Assembly (NCBI GenBank): GCA_948470475.1 | Contig: OX419338.1 | Coordinates: 9,487,350-9,551,349, forward strand | Source of the DNA: Galaxea fascicularis | Lineage: Eukaryota > Cnidaria > Anthozoa > Scleractinia > Euphylliidae | Direction of reading: 5' to 3' | Length of the DNA stretch: 64,000 nucleotides | Shown: positions 21,334-31,850 of the stretch, one piece after another | Layout of the letters: each line of letters starts with the position of its first letter | How positions within the stretch are numbered: position 1 is the stretch's first letter | The notes under the pieces: generated by a model | What the model was told of the DNA's origin: nothing | What the model saw: the letters and a program-made list of their open reading frames with translations, nothing else | Database searches by the model: none | Position numbers and translations under genes: made by a program

Positions 21334-21666
21334 TAAAAAGTCAAGAAAGAGAAAGCATAGTGGTAGTGCCAATGAAAATATATTCACAGTTTGTCCCCAA
21401 GTTCCTGTGATCTGGCTGTTCTTGACATGTTCCTCCGCAGATTTCGAAGAGAAGAGTAGTGGCTTTTTCTCAATCAAACTAGAGCTTAACCTACGAATTT
21501 CCTCATGTTTCTTATCGCATATTTCATCCCTCCAAAGAGCAACAGCTCGGTAAAAACAATTTCCATCACCTCTGACAACGACTTCTCTCCTTTGAGGAGC
21601 TAAATTTCCAGAAGCCATAATTTGTTTATGGAAGACATAACTAATACGAAAACAGCCCGTACACAT
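21196..21666 (-). pseudogene. OTU-type cysteine protease fragment
   Basis: Residues 27-90 read REVVVRGDGNCFYRAVALW followed by a helical EEHVKNSQITGTWGQ segment. The D-G-N-C-F-Y/F-R motif is the catalytic Asp/Cys loop of OTU-family deubiquitinases, and W-G is usually followed by the rest of the fold and a catalytic His. Here the frame degenerates into a hydrophobic tail after residue 95 and the His region is missing. OTU domains occur in several transposon lineages. The position inside long TIRs supports a mobile-element protein over a host gene. Confidence 0.6.
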
Positions 21667-22239
21667 GTAGATACAACTGAAAAGGCTTTATTTAGTCATT
21701 TCCTCCCGATTTATACCTAATTTTGCAATATTTCGAGACCTTTACGCGAGGTCAATTTCACAATAACCTTACGCAAGCAGGGAAGTTTATCGTTAGATTC
21801 TATCATATATTTGACGGTTATTCAAACGAAAACGTACACTTTCCACGTATCAACATAGCCCAAATCCATCTGTGATAAAACAGTGGCAAAAAAAGCGTTG
21901 ATCTCTCTCCAACATCGTTGATTTGGACGTCGAAACAACTTTTCGCCATACATTTTCTCCTAGCTACTGGCAATGTTTGCCCGGTTGGCACTAGTTTCCA
22001 TCTCTCGAAATGACTTCGAAGATATACCGCTGGGCAGTTACAACATGGTTTGGTATGGGTGCTCACTCCACCATGGGCTCAAAATGTCAGTTTGAGAGAT
22101 GGAAATAAGTGCCGACCCGTTTTGCCCCCTGGCGATCCCAGAATCCTATGCGCATGCGCCAGGGATCCGATTACTGGCAACTCATTTATTGACTGTAAAC
22201 GATCAACGAGCCGCGAACACAAATTATGGTAGCTTTATT

Positions 22240-22425
22240 TTGAGCTGACTCAGTGTGCAAGACGCCTCAAATACTGGGTTAGAAACTGATTCAAATACCT
22301 GAAAAAAGGTGAAATTTACTTTTAAACGGTTCCTTAAAAAAATTGTGAAGCTTTCCGAACGTTAAGTATTTCCTTTTAAAGACAATTTAAAGTTTGACAG
22401 CTCAACAGTTTTCAGTTCTCGTGTT
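22240..22425. repeat. Dispersed repeat, copy 1
   Basis: About 185 bp nearly identical to 29665-29845 (landmarks gtgcaagacgcctcaaatact and agctttccgaacgttaag). Each copy joins different sequence at its right edge. Non-coding. Confidence 0.7.
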
Positions 22426-22643
22426 GTAATCATGCCTACTCTTGACATAGTTAATATAGGACGTGAGATATTCCGGACCATGACTATTACAAATCTTGTG
22501 AAGAAGGGATAATTGTCTTGCACTAATGAAACGAACAGGTTTTCATGTTATTACTTATGTGAAGGGATGAAGTTCCTAAATTTAACATATATTCTCGGTG
22601 GACGTTGGAAGTAACAGTAAAATTATCAAGGCACTTGGGATTA
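22426..22643 (-). pseudogene. LINE C-terminal fragment
   Basis: A copy of part of the LINE tail seen at 59490-60045, with reading-frame remnants of the HDYNTRT block on the minus strand. It is heavily damaged and directly followed by the ACCTGCC MITE in both locations. Confidence 0.55.
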
Positions 22644-23127
22644 TATACCTGCCAACTCTCATGCATTATGCGTAGGTCTCACGCCTGCGAACCAAAGACG
22701 TCGATCTCACGCATTGAGGACAATTTCTGACGCCTGAATAAGAAATCCGGATGACTTGTTCTTTAACAACAAAACTCAATTTAATATTTCCCGTAAAATG
22801 TTCCAACAAACGGCGCTTAATGTCGAGGTAAAGTCCTAACTCTATCAGAACGCACTAACTGATAAAAATGTCGCGCCCTTCAGTTTGCATTTGAGGGACT
22901 GGAAACGAACTGGAGTCTCGTGATCAGATCGGTTAACGTGGCATCGGAAAAGCTTCAAATAGATTCGGAAGTGCTCGGAAGTCATCGAAACATCTTCGGA
23001 CATGTTCGGTAGCGTCGGGCGTTTTCGAGAAAACGTCGGAAGTCGCCGGAACATTTTTGGAAATTCAGGCCGGTCATGACGAGACAAAAATCTCACGCAT
23101 TTGACTCAGAAAAAGTTGGCAGGTATA
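22644..23127. mobile_element. ACCTGCC-ended MITE, full copy
   Basis: 484 bp with 13-bp inverted ends tatacctgccaac / gttggcaggtata and an interior rich in ttcgg words. A shorter copy is at 60046-60392 and an end-less one at 14925-15250. The ends include TA, so a TA target duplication is possible but not provable here. Confidence 0.7.
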
Positions 23128-23792
23128 GATTAGGGTTGCTATCTACTTTAGCCAAGCACCGATTTTGTGTAAAATGTTGACAGCTCTAAGTTCCAAGTAA
23201 TTAGGGTTGTACTTCTTTTTGTCAGCTTTTCTTTGGAAATTTCAGTATGTCAGAAATGCTTAGCACGATAAGCAGGTTTGTATAGCGTACTAAGAGGTAT
23301 GCCTCTTCTCCTTCTCCAAGAATTACACTTTTGTAATTGCAATGTTTTGTTGTTTTTGACTTGCAGGTTTCATCTTAAAGTAGTTTTGACTAAGGAATGT
23401 TTGTTTGAATGTTTTGCTATCTTATGCTGACATCATCTGGACACTGTCTGGATCCTGAAACTCTCTTTGTTTTCCGCACTGTCGCTCATTTTTTGGTACA
23501 AAATTAGTTGAAGATAAGCCGAGCGCACTGTTTTTTTCGGACCGGTTCACGCCAGAAGGGCTAAACGGGTCATATGATAAGCAGATTTGTGTAAATGTCA
23601 GTGACAATAGAAAATATAACGTGGAGTTCCGCTTTTATGTTTGGCTAATTATCTTTGTTGATTTATAGATGGATGCCGGGGTGGATTGATTGATTGATTG
23701 ATTGATTGACTGATTGGTTAATTGATTGATTGATTGATTAATGATTTATTTAGTTATTTGGATAATAGAACTGAACCGAAAATCGTACTTAC

Positions 23793-23864
23793 AGGATGTA
23801 TAGTCCAGTGTTGTTACTGAAGAGACCCGAAGGCAAGTACCGTAACTGGTTATTAGACAACTTC
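23793..23864 (-). CDS. LRR exon, class B''
   Basis: 72 nt, acceptor TTCGTAG, donor GTAAGT. Decodes KLSNNQLRYLPSGLFSNN then TGLYIL. It differs from the 20107 exon by one residue at the first codon. Confidence 0.8.
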
Positions 23865-24103
23865 CTACGAAAGAACGACCGATAAAGCTCAGAAAACTGC
23901 GTTAATCAATCATGTTCTTAAACTTTATGGTGTTAAGAACCACAGTGTATCTCTAAAAGAAAAACAACTGCTCAAACTATTCTTCAAGGTAAATGTTGAG
24001 GTGGCACTGAGAATGGGAGTTAAAACCATGGATCTTTGTTTTTAAACAGCTTATAGCTTATCCTTATGACAATAATATAGATTACTTCACAGTTGGTGAG
24101 CGC

Positions 24104-24203
24104 GTACGATTTTTATTCACGAGTTGTGAAGAATAAAACGAACCGGAACGAGGAACGAGCGAGTGAGTTTTTTTTCTTCACAACGAGTGAATAAAAATCG
24201 TAC
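24104..24203. mobile_element. Palindromic MITE, second copy
   Basis: Same inverted repeat as 20418-20515, with a few substitutions and a 2-bp indel in the loop. Confidence 0.6.
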
Positions 24204-24281
24204 AAGCAAACTAACCATGAGGTAATTTGTTTATTACAAGTACTGAGATTGACTGCAAAAGATCAACGAGCCGCGAACACA

Positions 24282-24310
24282 AATAAAGCCGACATTATGT
24301 CGGCTTTATT
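24282..24310. repeat. Near-perfect 29-bp palindrome
   Basis: The sequence aataaagccgacat is mirrored by atgtcggctttatt around one central base. Next to it, tttattatatggcca (24305-24319) has an inverted match at 28396-28410, which could mark the ends of a larger, much-invaded element. Confidence 0.5.
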
Positions 24311-24501
24311 ATATGGCCATGTCTCAAAAGGACTGGAAACAAACAAATTCAAGAATTTGATTGGCTAAAATCGATCTTGACCGCGGTCTAGATTTTCCCA
24401 TCTAGACCGGCATCTAGACCGATCTTGTCGTAACTGTTGTCCTCAAAAAGTTACAAACAAAGAACAATAAAAAATTGGCTTTTTCCTGTTAATAATGCTA
24501 C

Positions 24502-25953
24502 ATGGAAGAATCAGTGGACCTTCACGAGGAAGCAGGTAAAGAAAACGAGCAAACAGTGGCAAATTTGAGTCCTGCCGAGGAAGCTACGAGCAAAGATGAA
24601 GTCAAAATTGAGAAATATTTGCAGGAGCAGAAATAAAAAAACACTCAATACAAGACTAAGAGCGATTTAAACCCATGGAAAAAGTTTTGTGAGTCACTGA
24701 AAGAGTCTAGAGCTATTGAAAACATACCTGCCAATGAGCTCGACCTTCTTTTGTCCAAATTTTTCATCTACGTTCGTAAACAAAAAGGCACTGAGTACGG
24801 ACCGGGTACTTCCAGGCGAAGTTTTCAACGCTACTTGCGTGAAAAAGGAAGTCTGATTAACCCTTAAAAGCCCAACTACGCATATATGCGTTGTAAATAC
24901 CATTACTACTTTTGATATTTGTTTCTTGTTGAACTTAAGAGTCAACATTACGAAAGTGTGTTCATTGTGCCGACGGGTTGGTGTGACATCCATCGCAGCC
25001 TAAAACGTCCACAATGATTCCCGGTGTCCATTGCAGTGAACCGTTCTTATGGCAACAAATCCCAAAAATCCAGCATTTTGCTCCAAGAGCAACACCAAAA
25101 AAGTGTCAATCCTTTAAGATAAAAACTTGCTCAAAAAATCAAAAGTTTGCGTTAACAACACACCTCAAAGCCAGATCTTGGTATTTAGCTGGAAAATTCC
25201 TTCTCACTTTATTTGCCGGCCCTTGTTGCTCCATTTGATGAAAGCCAGTGTCGAGAATACAACCGTTGCTTCGTTCATGCCCGAAAAGAATTCTGGGTAA
25301 TTCCGCCATAACTCGAAAAGGGAACTCTTACCATCTCCATTTCAAAGAATTATTACACCCAGTCCTGCCACCCAGTCCTACCAGCAAAATATCGCGTCGG
25401 TTGAAAATTTTCCAAGTCAAAACTTGGCCAAATAGTCTTGGTAGGTCCTGGAAGCCATCCACAGATGGGCCAGAGAGACAACTTCACTCGTGAACCCGCC
25501 AAACTTGATACAAACATCTTTGGCGTCCCAGTCTACATGAAACCACCTCTCACCTCTGTCTTCTTTCAGAGGCTTGCCTCTACCCACATTCCAGCTTAAT
25601 GATGCCGACTTGTGGGCTTCTGCAGAGGAAAATGGCTCGAAAACACACTCATAAAGCAAGAAACCCAGCCGATTTGAACTCATCAAAACACGAACTGTTG
25701 ATCTAGGTCACGTGATGCCCAAGTCTGAGCCCAAAGTGTCTCGAAACCGCTAATATTGTAATGGATACTGTATATAAGGACAAACAAAGTGAGGCAAAGT
25801 TTGTCTCGCCAAATTACAAGTGAAAAATAAGCAACACTTGGTCCTTTAAGAGTTAACATTCTTAAGGATAACGAGTTCTCCAAGTCCAGAGAGGTACTTG
25901 CTGCCAAACGAAAGAACCTGGTTCGGCAAGGAAGAGGAAACTGTCCATGTTAA
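24502..25953 (+). pseudogene. DUF3504/Crypton-like gene fragment, split by a transposon
   Basis: From ATG 24502 the frame carries an acidic N-terminus, a stop (TAA at about 24634), then SDLNPWKKFCESLKESRA, ENIPANELDLLLSKFFIYVR and FQRYLREKGSLIN. After the insertion it resumes at 25857 with ILKDNEFSKSREVLAAKRKN and LVRQGRGN, and stops at 25951. This is the N-terminal domain of the KIAA1958/ZMYM/Crypton-like tyrosine-recombinase family, common in cnidarian genomes. The stop, a small deletion before RSFQRYLRE and the lack of the catalytic C-terminal domain make it a pseudogene. Confidence 0.7.
24861..25852. mobile_element. TTAA-flanked piggyBac-like non-autonomous element
   Basis: 992 bp flanked by TTAA on both sides (24857-24860 and 25853-25856). 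The ends are similar inverted repeats (CCCTTAAAAGCCCAA and CTCTTAAAGGACCAA), and a cgcatatatgcg palindrome sits near the left end. TTAA targets with CCYT-type ends are typical of piggyBac. The DUF3504 reading frame is continuous across a single TTAA once the element is discounted. No transposase ORF is present. Confidence 0.8.
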
Positions 25954-27020
25954 GTTTAAAACGCACGTTTTTTCTTTCTTATCTTGTTGCGAATTTTTTA
26001 GTCATTTACCAAAGGTTTTTATTTCAGTAAAACGTGCTCCCGATACGTGCTCTTAAAACGTATTCCTGAAACGTGCTTATCGATAGTATTACGTTGGTCA
26101 GAAATTTTGCAGTTTCATGGTTATAAGGCACGAACTAGCAAACGCCCTAAACATTTGCACGTACACCAGTGTTATAAAGGCGACTTGCAAGAAATATAAC
26201 CGATTAGTTACCTCGCAAGTACCGCCGGCTACGATCATCAGGATCCGCTATCTGCAACTTCAGCTACCTTTTTTGGTGCGAGTCGTCAACCAAAGTAAGT
26301 TACTTTTTATGTTATTTTTGGCCAAAGGATTTACCCGTTTTACAAATTAGTTTCTTCTAAATTGTACTCATATCATTTGATTCAATTGAATTTACTTTCT
26401 CCATTGTCGCCGAATTCATTATTTTAATAGCTTTACTATGTTATTGGGAGGTGTATATGACCTCAATATCTGTTGGTCTCAAGTATCAATTACTACGTTT
26501 CCATGTGTTAAATCAGTAGTTCCATTGTTGCCAAGGCTATCATCTAAGTTAGACTATTTTTTAACTATCACTTTTCAGTTCGAACCGACTCCAACTTGCC
26601 ACTACTCCTATTTCTACTACCTTTACCACCGCTCCATTATCGTTAGTTTCTACCGTCAACACTACTTGTAACCTCGTAACTAGAACTGTGATTAAATGGT
26701 TTTGATCATTCTATCTGAGTGGAGTTCGGATTGTCTACTGCCTCGCACCGCGCGATCCCTGTGATTGTTGAAGGTCGTGAGCATTGCGCAACTCTAGGAT
26801 CTCAGCAATTACAGTCCAAATGCCACAAACGTTTTCTGTGGTGATCGGTCGAAGATCGCAAGGCTGAATGACAACTAATCGCTGAACGATAGAGGCACAA
26901 ACAGGCATTACATACATTGCAGTTGCACTTTTGGTCACTTTTCATAAATTGTTCTTTCAACCACAAGCTTTTTCATTGAGCCTTCATGAAAAAATTTGTC
27001 TTCATTCATTGACGAAGTTT
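25954..27020. other. Spacer without recognised genes
   Basis: Several small ORFs occur. The one at 26117-26350 (+) runs across a GTAAGT-like site at 26293, which could be a donor, but I recognise no domain in it. The minus frame 26735-26938 is also unrecognised. Confidence 0.3.
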
Positions 27021-27116
27021 GTACAAACACAGGCAGCCCAATCGTGGTGTGTGTCATCAAAAGTTGATACATAAAAGCCACATTTCGGAAAAGTTAAGTT
27101 TTACGGTTGAATCTGT

Positions 27117-27311
27117 GTGGAAAGTGTTGCTATGTTTTGTGACAAGTTGACCGATGAACAAGCTGAGGTCTATGAATTTGTCAGGAATGGACACAACATA
27201 CTAATAACCGGGCAGGCAGGAACTGGCAAATCAACTTTAATAAACGCAATAAGAAACGACCGCAAACAAAGAAAGCTCAAAACTATGAGGATGAATTTGC
27301 AGAAAGCTTGA
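27117..27311 (+). pseudogene. PIF1-type helicase N-terminal fragment
   Basis: 64 residues: DKLTDEQAEVYEFVRNGHN followed by a Walker A motif GQAGTGKSTLI. LT.EQ..v...v..G.ni.itG.AGTGKS is the start of the PIF1/RecD-like helicase core. The other helicase motifs (Walker B, motifs III-VI) are missing and the frame stops soon after, so this is a captured or truncated piece inside the TIR element. PIF1-like helicases also occur in Helitrons, but no Helitron ends are present here. Confidence 0.65.
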
Positions 27312-27717
27312 AAATACTGAACGTATATACAGCTGTGAAAAGAACTGTTAATAGCTTGTCACAATATAGCCTTAAAAAATACGGCAAAAATACTGTTAAG
27401 TCACACTGAAGACACGCCGAAAGACAGCGAAATCCGTTGAATCTGCTGAATTCAAAAACTCGCTATTTCGCGACCTTTCACAGCGTCGCGGGTGGAATAT
27501 TTTCGCTGGATTCGTAGCACGCGGGCCATTAAACATATTTTTATTTCCGGTCAAATGTAACGCATCGCACTCCCCCAGCGCAGCGGAGTGCATGTGGACA
27601 AAAGGACCATCCCTCCCCCGAGTAAGTGCCCCTTTTGCCGAGCAGCCGCGGTCACGAAGCCAGAGTATTTGAAACTGTGTTTCACGCATCGTGGAGTCGC
27701 CGAATTGGTCAAATTTG

Positions 27718-27718
<1 letters not shown>

Positions 27719-27793
<75 letters not shown>
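27719..27793. repeat. (GATA)n microsatellite
   Basis: About 18 uninterrupted tagatagata units. The repetitive YLSI-type minus-strand ORF across it is an artefact. Confidence 0.95.
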
Positions 27794-27859
27794 GGAAACT
27801 TTATTAAAGTGTCAAAGCCGTCTAGCCAGGGATAAAAGAATCCCTTACTAATTACTAAT

Positions 27860-28114
27860 TTGAGCGGTGAAATGAGCGATTCCCCGTTTGTGTTGGTCGA
27901 ATTTTCGGGCAAGTTGGCGAAAAAAGAAAGGAAATTTATCTACGCGGCTGCTGCTGGCGATTTGAAGCTGTTTTGGGAATTTACTGGCCTTCGAGCGGTG
28001 ACTGGTTCGATCTCGAGTCACCGGCCTTCCCTTCATTTAGAATGGACAGTGACCTGGGATTTGAAAAAAGCGATGATATTGCATTTAGACGTCCCAGAAA
28101 GGGACAAGAAATAG
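27860..28114 (+). CDS. Hypothetical small ORF inside the TIR element
   Basis: 84 residues starting MSGEMSDSPFVLVEFSGKLA. No family recognised. It is basic in the first half, has no membrane segment, and ends with a charged tail (LDVPERDKK). It lies downstream of the PIF1 piece on the same strand, so it could be a second captured fragment or a chance frame. Confidence 0.25.
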   Translation: MSGEMSDSPFVLVEFSGKLAKKERKFIYAAAAGDLKLFWEFTGLRAVTGSISSHRPSLHLEWTVTWDLKKAMILHLDVPERDKK

Positions 28115-28413
28115 TAGAGTGAAGGTAGGAAGGCTTTATTTGACTACAATATCAATATTTCCACCGCTACTCGGTTCGTTGGAATTCTAGGTTTTTAACG
28201 GTCAATTTTTATGTATCAACTTTTGATGACACACACCACGATTGGGCTGCCTGTGGTACAAACCTGGACTTTGAACAGTTATTTTTGTCCCATTTGGACT
28301 GGAAACCAGTGACAGAAGAAAGCCAGCTAAATGCTTGAGCCCGCGCAGGGACGCAAATAAAATTATTTAAGTTTTTGATCCTTTGCTTTCTTGTTTGGCC
28401 ATATAATAAACAT

Positions 28414-28548
28414 CTTATTAACCGAGCTAGGTCGGTCTGTATGGGAGAATCTTGACCTCAGTCACTGGTACAGACCTCACTGCGTTCGGTCTGTACTGGC
28501 GACCTCGGTCAAGATTCTCCCATACAGACCTCCCGCTCGGTTAATAAG
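28414..28548. mobile_element. Palindromic MITE, 135 bp
   Basis: Outer inverted repeat cttattaaccgagc / gctcggttaataag, and an inner perfect repeat gtctgtatgggagaatcttg / caagattctcccatacagac. No coding capacity. The TSD is not clear. Confidence 0.6.
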
Positions 28549-29664
28549 AGCTAATTATTGTCACAGAATGTTTAGCCGAATTTTGCTGATTTAAGAATTG
28601 ATTGCATTGAGATTGATCAAAAATGAATTTGAATGACATTTGCTTTACCTCAAAGTGTAGATTAACTGATATATCGCTAATAGCTATTAAAAGAAGCATA
28701 ATCAGATATCCTCGATATAATCAAGCCAAATATTAAAAGAACAAGTCATCGTTCAGGATTCTAGAACATTCTGTTAGTCCATTAATAATTAAGCAAGATC
28801 ATCATAGTAACACCCGTTGTGGGGTCACGTAACCTTTTGACTTAGTTTTAGGTTGGGGCAGCGCTTGTTCCTACGTCAGTTCATAGCAAGTTTACGTTTC
28901 TTAAGGTATTACTCCTTTTCTACGAGTTCTAACTTCGTCGTTGAGAGATTGCAGCTTTATTACGTGCGATTTCTCTTGTAAACAATCGTCTGATAATGGG
29001 TTTTTGGTGCAGACCTTGTGTCGCTGTTTTTGACAGAATCTAGAAGACTTATCTTTAACGAAAGTAAATTTTCCGATGTTTAATGATGAATGAGATTTTA
29101 TATTTACTTTTGAGTTCTAGCTAATGGAACTGGGCGCTGTCTCTTGTTTACAGCTAGCTTACCTTTTAGTGAAGTTTTAGTAAGTTAAAGGTAACATTTC
29201 CTCTGATTTATACCGGTAAATTGCAACCTGTTGCTTTACCTTAAATACTGTTCTGTTTCTTTATTGTTAAGAAAAAGCTTTGCAAGCGATTCGTGTTGTG
29301 ATTTCTTAATTATATTTTTGGGGTTTCTGAACTGTCAATTCTAATGAAGACCGCTTCAGTTTAATTGGTTGTATCTAATTAGCATTAGGAAAACATGTAA
29401 ATAAGCGAACACTGTAAAGTTTGCAATTGCAGAATTGTAGAATTGTAGAAGAGGAGAGGCGTTGTGTGAGGCGTAAGTAAGAAGCAAGAAAGGCAACTTG
29501 AAGAAAGACGTTAAGAAGACAGTGAGTAGAACTAAGCATGGTTGCCAAGGTTGTAAGTGAAATATATCTACTGAAAACTACTCATTGTGTTTACGCGAGT
29601 GGCTCTGCTAATCCCTCCAAAGTTCAAGAAAAGGGGACGGCTTAACCAAAACCCCTTTTACATT
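28549..29664. other. Spacer without recognised genes
   Basis: AT-rich, no ORF above noise. A possible short coding start (ATGGTTGCCAAG followed by GTAAGTG near 29540) has no supporting domain. Confidence 0.3.
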
Positions 29665-29845
29665 ATTTTGAGCTAACTCATGTGTGCAAGACGCCTCAAA
29701 TACTGAGTTAGAAACTGCTTCAAATACCTGAAAAAAGGTGAAATTTACTTTTAAACGGTTCCTTTAAAAGATTGTGAAGCTTTCCGAACGTTAAGTATTT
29801 CCTTTTAAAGAAAATTTAAAGTTTGACAGCTCAACAGTTTTCAGT
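29665..29845. repeat. Dispersed repeat, copy 2
   Basis: Copy of 22240-22425 with a few substitutions. It joins different DNA at its right edge. Confidence 0.7.
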
Positions 29846-31382
29846 AAACATTAGCTCACAACAGGCATTCCAATCCAATTTGGAATCCAGTCTTTTAAGC
29901 CTTTTTTATTTCTTTTGAGAAGGCTCTCCTCAGTTTCTGGAATTGCCAAGGTTGTCGATTGATGAAGGCTGTTGATAGAAATGCTGAATTGACCACTATG
30001 AATAACAAAACCCACAAATAGCGACGTCATGTTGATAAATATCCGAACAAACAAGGTGAACGGAATTGAGGTCGACCATTACATTTGGCAAAGCGACATT
30101 CTGTAGAGCTTTATTTTGGAGGGTGTGTTTTCGTTTTCTTGGCCTTCGATGAATTCCTCTAATGAAGGAATATCTGCAACTCTTGAACAGCTTTAACGAG
30201 AGGCCACGACTTAAAGGGAATAATGAAAGCTTTTCATTCATCATTGGCTTGGGAAGCCCTCCTGAAAGGCGGGAAAGCCTATACGATTTTTTTCACTGGT
30301 GAAAAACTTCGTTTGCGGCCTGTGATTGGTCAGACGATATTTTTTCACTAGGGACAAAAATCGTCCGACCAATCAGATTCGTTCTAGTTATTGACGGACC
30401 ATTTTTATTTGACAACTCTGTTTAGAGTGAATCTCAGTACTTATATAATAATAACAAATACCTTAACTAATGAACTGCGCTACAAAAAGTTAGGAATTTA
30501 CTCGGTACAACTGTACAACTGTTCCTCTTAACGACTAGCGTTTAATATATATTAAGTGCAGCTAAACATCAGTGGTACTCATGTTAAAAATTCAGGGTAA
30601 AAGTATAGTATAAGTAATGGTTCAATTTTTTTTTGGTTTAAAACGTTTTCAAGCTAAGGCTAGTTTATAATTACTAATTAATAGTTTTAGTAATTAATAA
30701 TTTATAATTAATAATTAATTTTCTTGTTTAAAATCCACTGCTACGATACAAATCAGTCTGTTTTAAAATGAATTAAACTAAACACCAACTTTCTCAGTAA
30801 CTGTTCCTAATTTCCCTTCTTTGACTATTTTTCGATAGTTTGAGGAACAGCTATCATTAAAGAAACATGTTGTGGTGTCACTTTTCGATTCAACTGCTTT
30901 GTATTTTATTAATCCCATTCTATACCAGCCAGCCTATGCTTCACCGTTTAACAGTCAATTAGAGACTGAATAAAAATCCCGGTTGGCATAATCATGTAAA
31001 TGTTGTTACTTAGTCTACATTGGTTTTTCTCTTAATATTTTGCGATTGAAGCCGATCGTGTGGAAGTGTGTTCTGTGATGCGTTGGTAGAGCTGTCGCTT
31101 TCTTTCTGTTCTCTCGCTTTCTTTCTCTGCAATAAAACTAGCAATGAAGTCGCAGAAGTCAATTCCTTTTCATGATATTTTGAAACGATAACACTTTGAT
31201 TACCAACTCAAGGAATCTCCTTCCCAAAACTGACTATATGTGCAGAACCACATATAAAATTGATGAATGACGATTTCTGGCTTTTGCTTAGCACGACCCT
31301 TTCAATATGCTGACGTTTTGGAAGGCCAAAAAAATAGAAATGTCCAAAAATGACTGAAAATAAGTTTTCAGGAATCACCATA
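29846..31382. other. Spacer without recognised genes
   Basis: Two overlapping minus ORFs (29851-30054 and 29996-30244) have no recognisable domain. 30650-30725 is low-complexity taattaat repeats. The inverted words near 30275-30370 (acgatttttttcac / cagacgat) look like decayed MITE ends. Confidence 0.3.
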
Positions 31383-31850
31383 AGCAAATGAAGGTGCCAT
31401 ATACAGTTTACGCAGACTTCAAGTCCCTGATAAGAAAGCCTCTGCGCTAAACATAGGGAAACGAAGTTTCACGGTAATAACAGAAAAGCACGAGGCATGT
31501 AGTTTTTCTTTGTTGTTGTAAGAGGTCCCGGGAGGCGGTAAAACCCTTCGTTTACAGAGGGTCGAACGTGGTGAAACGAGTTCGTGAGAGCGTTTGAAGA
31601 AGGGCAAGAAAACTTAACAACAGAGAATCTGACGTAGAAAAGGCTACTCTTAATAACAAAGGAGTATCGGGTAAAAAAGCACCGGCCGGCCAAAGAATTT
31701 TAAGGACGCAATGAGGGAGAATGATGTAGGCTATTACATGGGGGAAGCCCACAAAAGTTGCTTTCACGCTTTTGCAGGAATAGTGTGTAGCTTACATGAA
31801 GAAACGAATGATAAGTTTCCCAAGAACCTTAGCGCGTAAAAAAGAAGGAA
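31383..31850 (+). pseudogene. Degenerate DNA polymerase B fragment (Polinton or plasmid-type)
   Basis: The + frame at 31383 reads KQMKVPYTVYADFKSLIRK, followed by a frame with the TEKHEACSF segment and, further on, YYMGEAHKSCFHAF. VPYxVYADFE (here D-F-K) is the exonuclease-I motif at the N-terminus of protein-primed family-B polymerases. The HEACSF and GxAHxxC blocks follow it in the homologues I know from cnidarian and arthropod mobile elements. Stops and frameshifts break it, and the polymerase core is missing. Minus-strand ORFs here are shadows. Confidence 0.55.

Larger units (their letters stand above)
20565..22190. mobile_element. Long-TIR DNA transposon with THAP-like and OTU-like coding remnants
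   Basis: The ends are inverted copies (gagttgccagtaatcggatc) and the arms extend for about 300 bp, with an internal deletion of about 170 bp in the left arm. The paralogous block at 24240-24260 lacks the element (tactgagatt runs into gactgcaaaa), which bounds the insertion to within a few bases. Between the arms are a THAP-like frame (+) and an OTU-like frame (-). No DDE transposase was seen, so the copy is non-autonomous or decayed and the superfamily is not assigned. Confidence 0.7.
23128..24250. repeat. Dispersed block X, copy 2 (without LINE)
   Basis: Nearly identical to 15250-15916 plus 20041-20560. It contains (GATT)n at 23686-23738, the class-B'' exon and the palindromic MITE. It acts as the natural empty site for both the LINE and the THAP/OTU element. 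Confidence 0.8.
27028..28255. mobile_element. TIR element with 7-bp TSD carrying a PIF1 helicase fragment
   Basis: 1228 bp with about 49-bp perfect inverted ends starting CACAGGCAGCCCAATCG, flanked by gtacaaa at 27021-27027 and 28256-28262. Inside are a PIF1-type helicase N-terminal fragment, an unrecognised ORF and (GATA)n. The end motif CACAGGCRGCCCA and the 7-bp TSD recur in the palindromic element at 33230-38002, so these are two members of one end family. No transposase is visible. The superfamily is undetermined. Confidence 0.8.

Noticed and set aside
26117..26350. ORF ending near a GTAAGT as a host exon
   Set aside because: No recognisable domain, no partner exon and a common random occurrence of the donor motif.
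27709..27912. Repetitive minus ORF with YLSI repeats
   Set aside because: Translation of the (GATA)n microsatellite.
29851..30244. Two overlapping minus ORFs considered as receptor transmembrane sequence
   Set aside because: No convincing membrane segments or GPCR motifs, and frames do not join at a plausible splice site.
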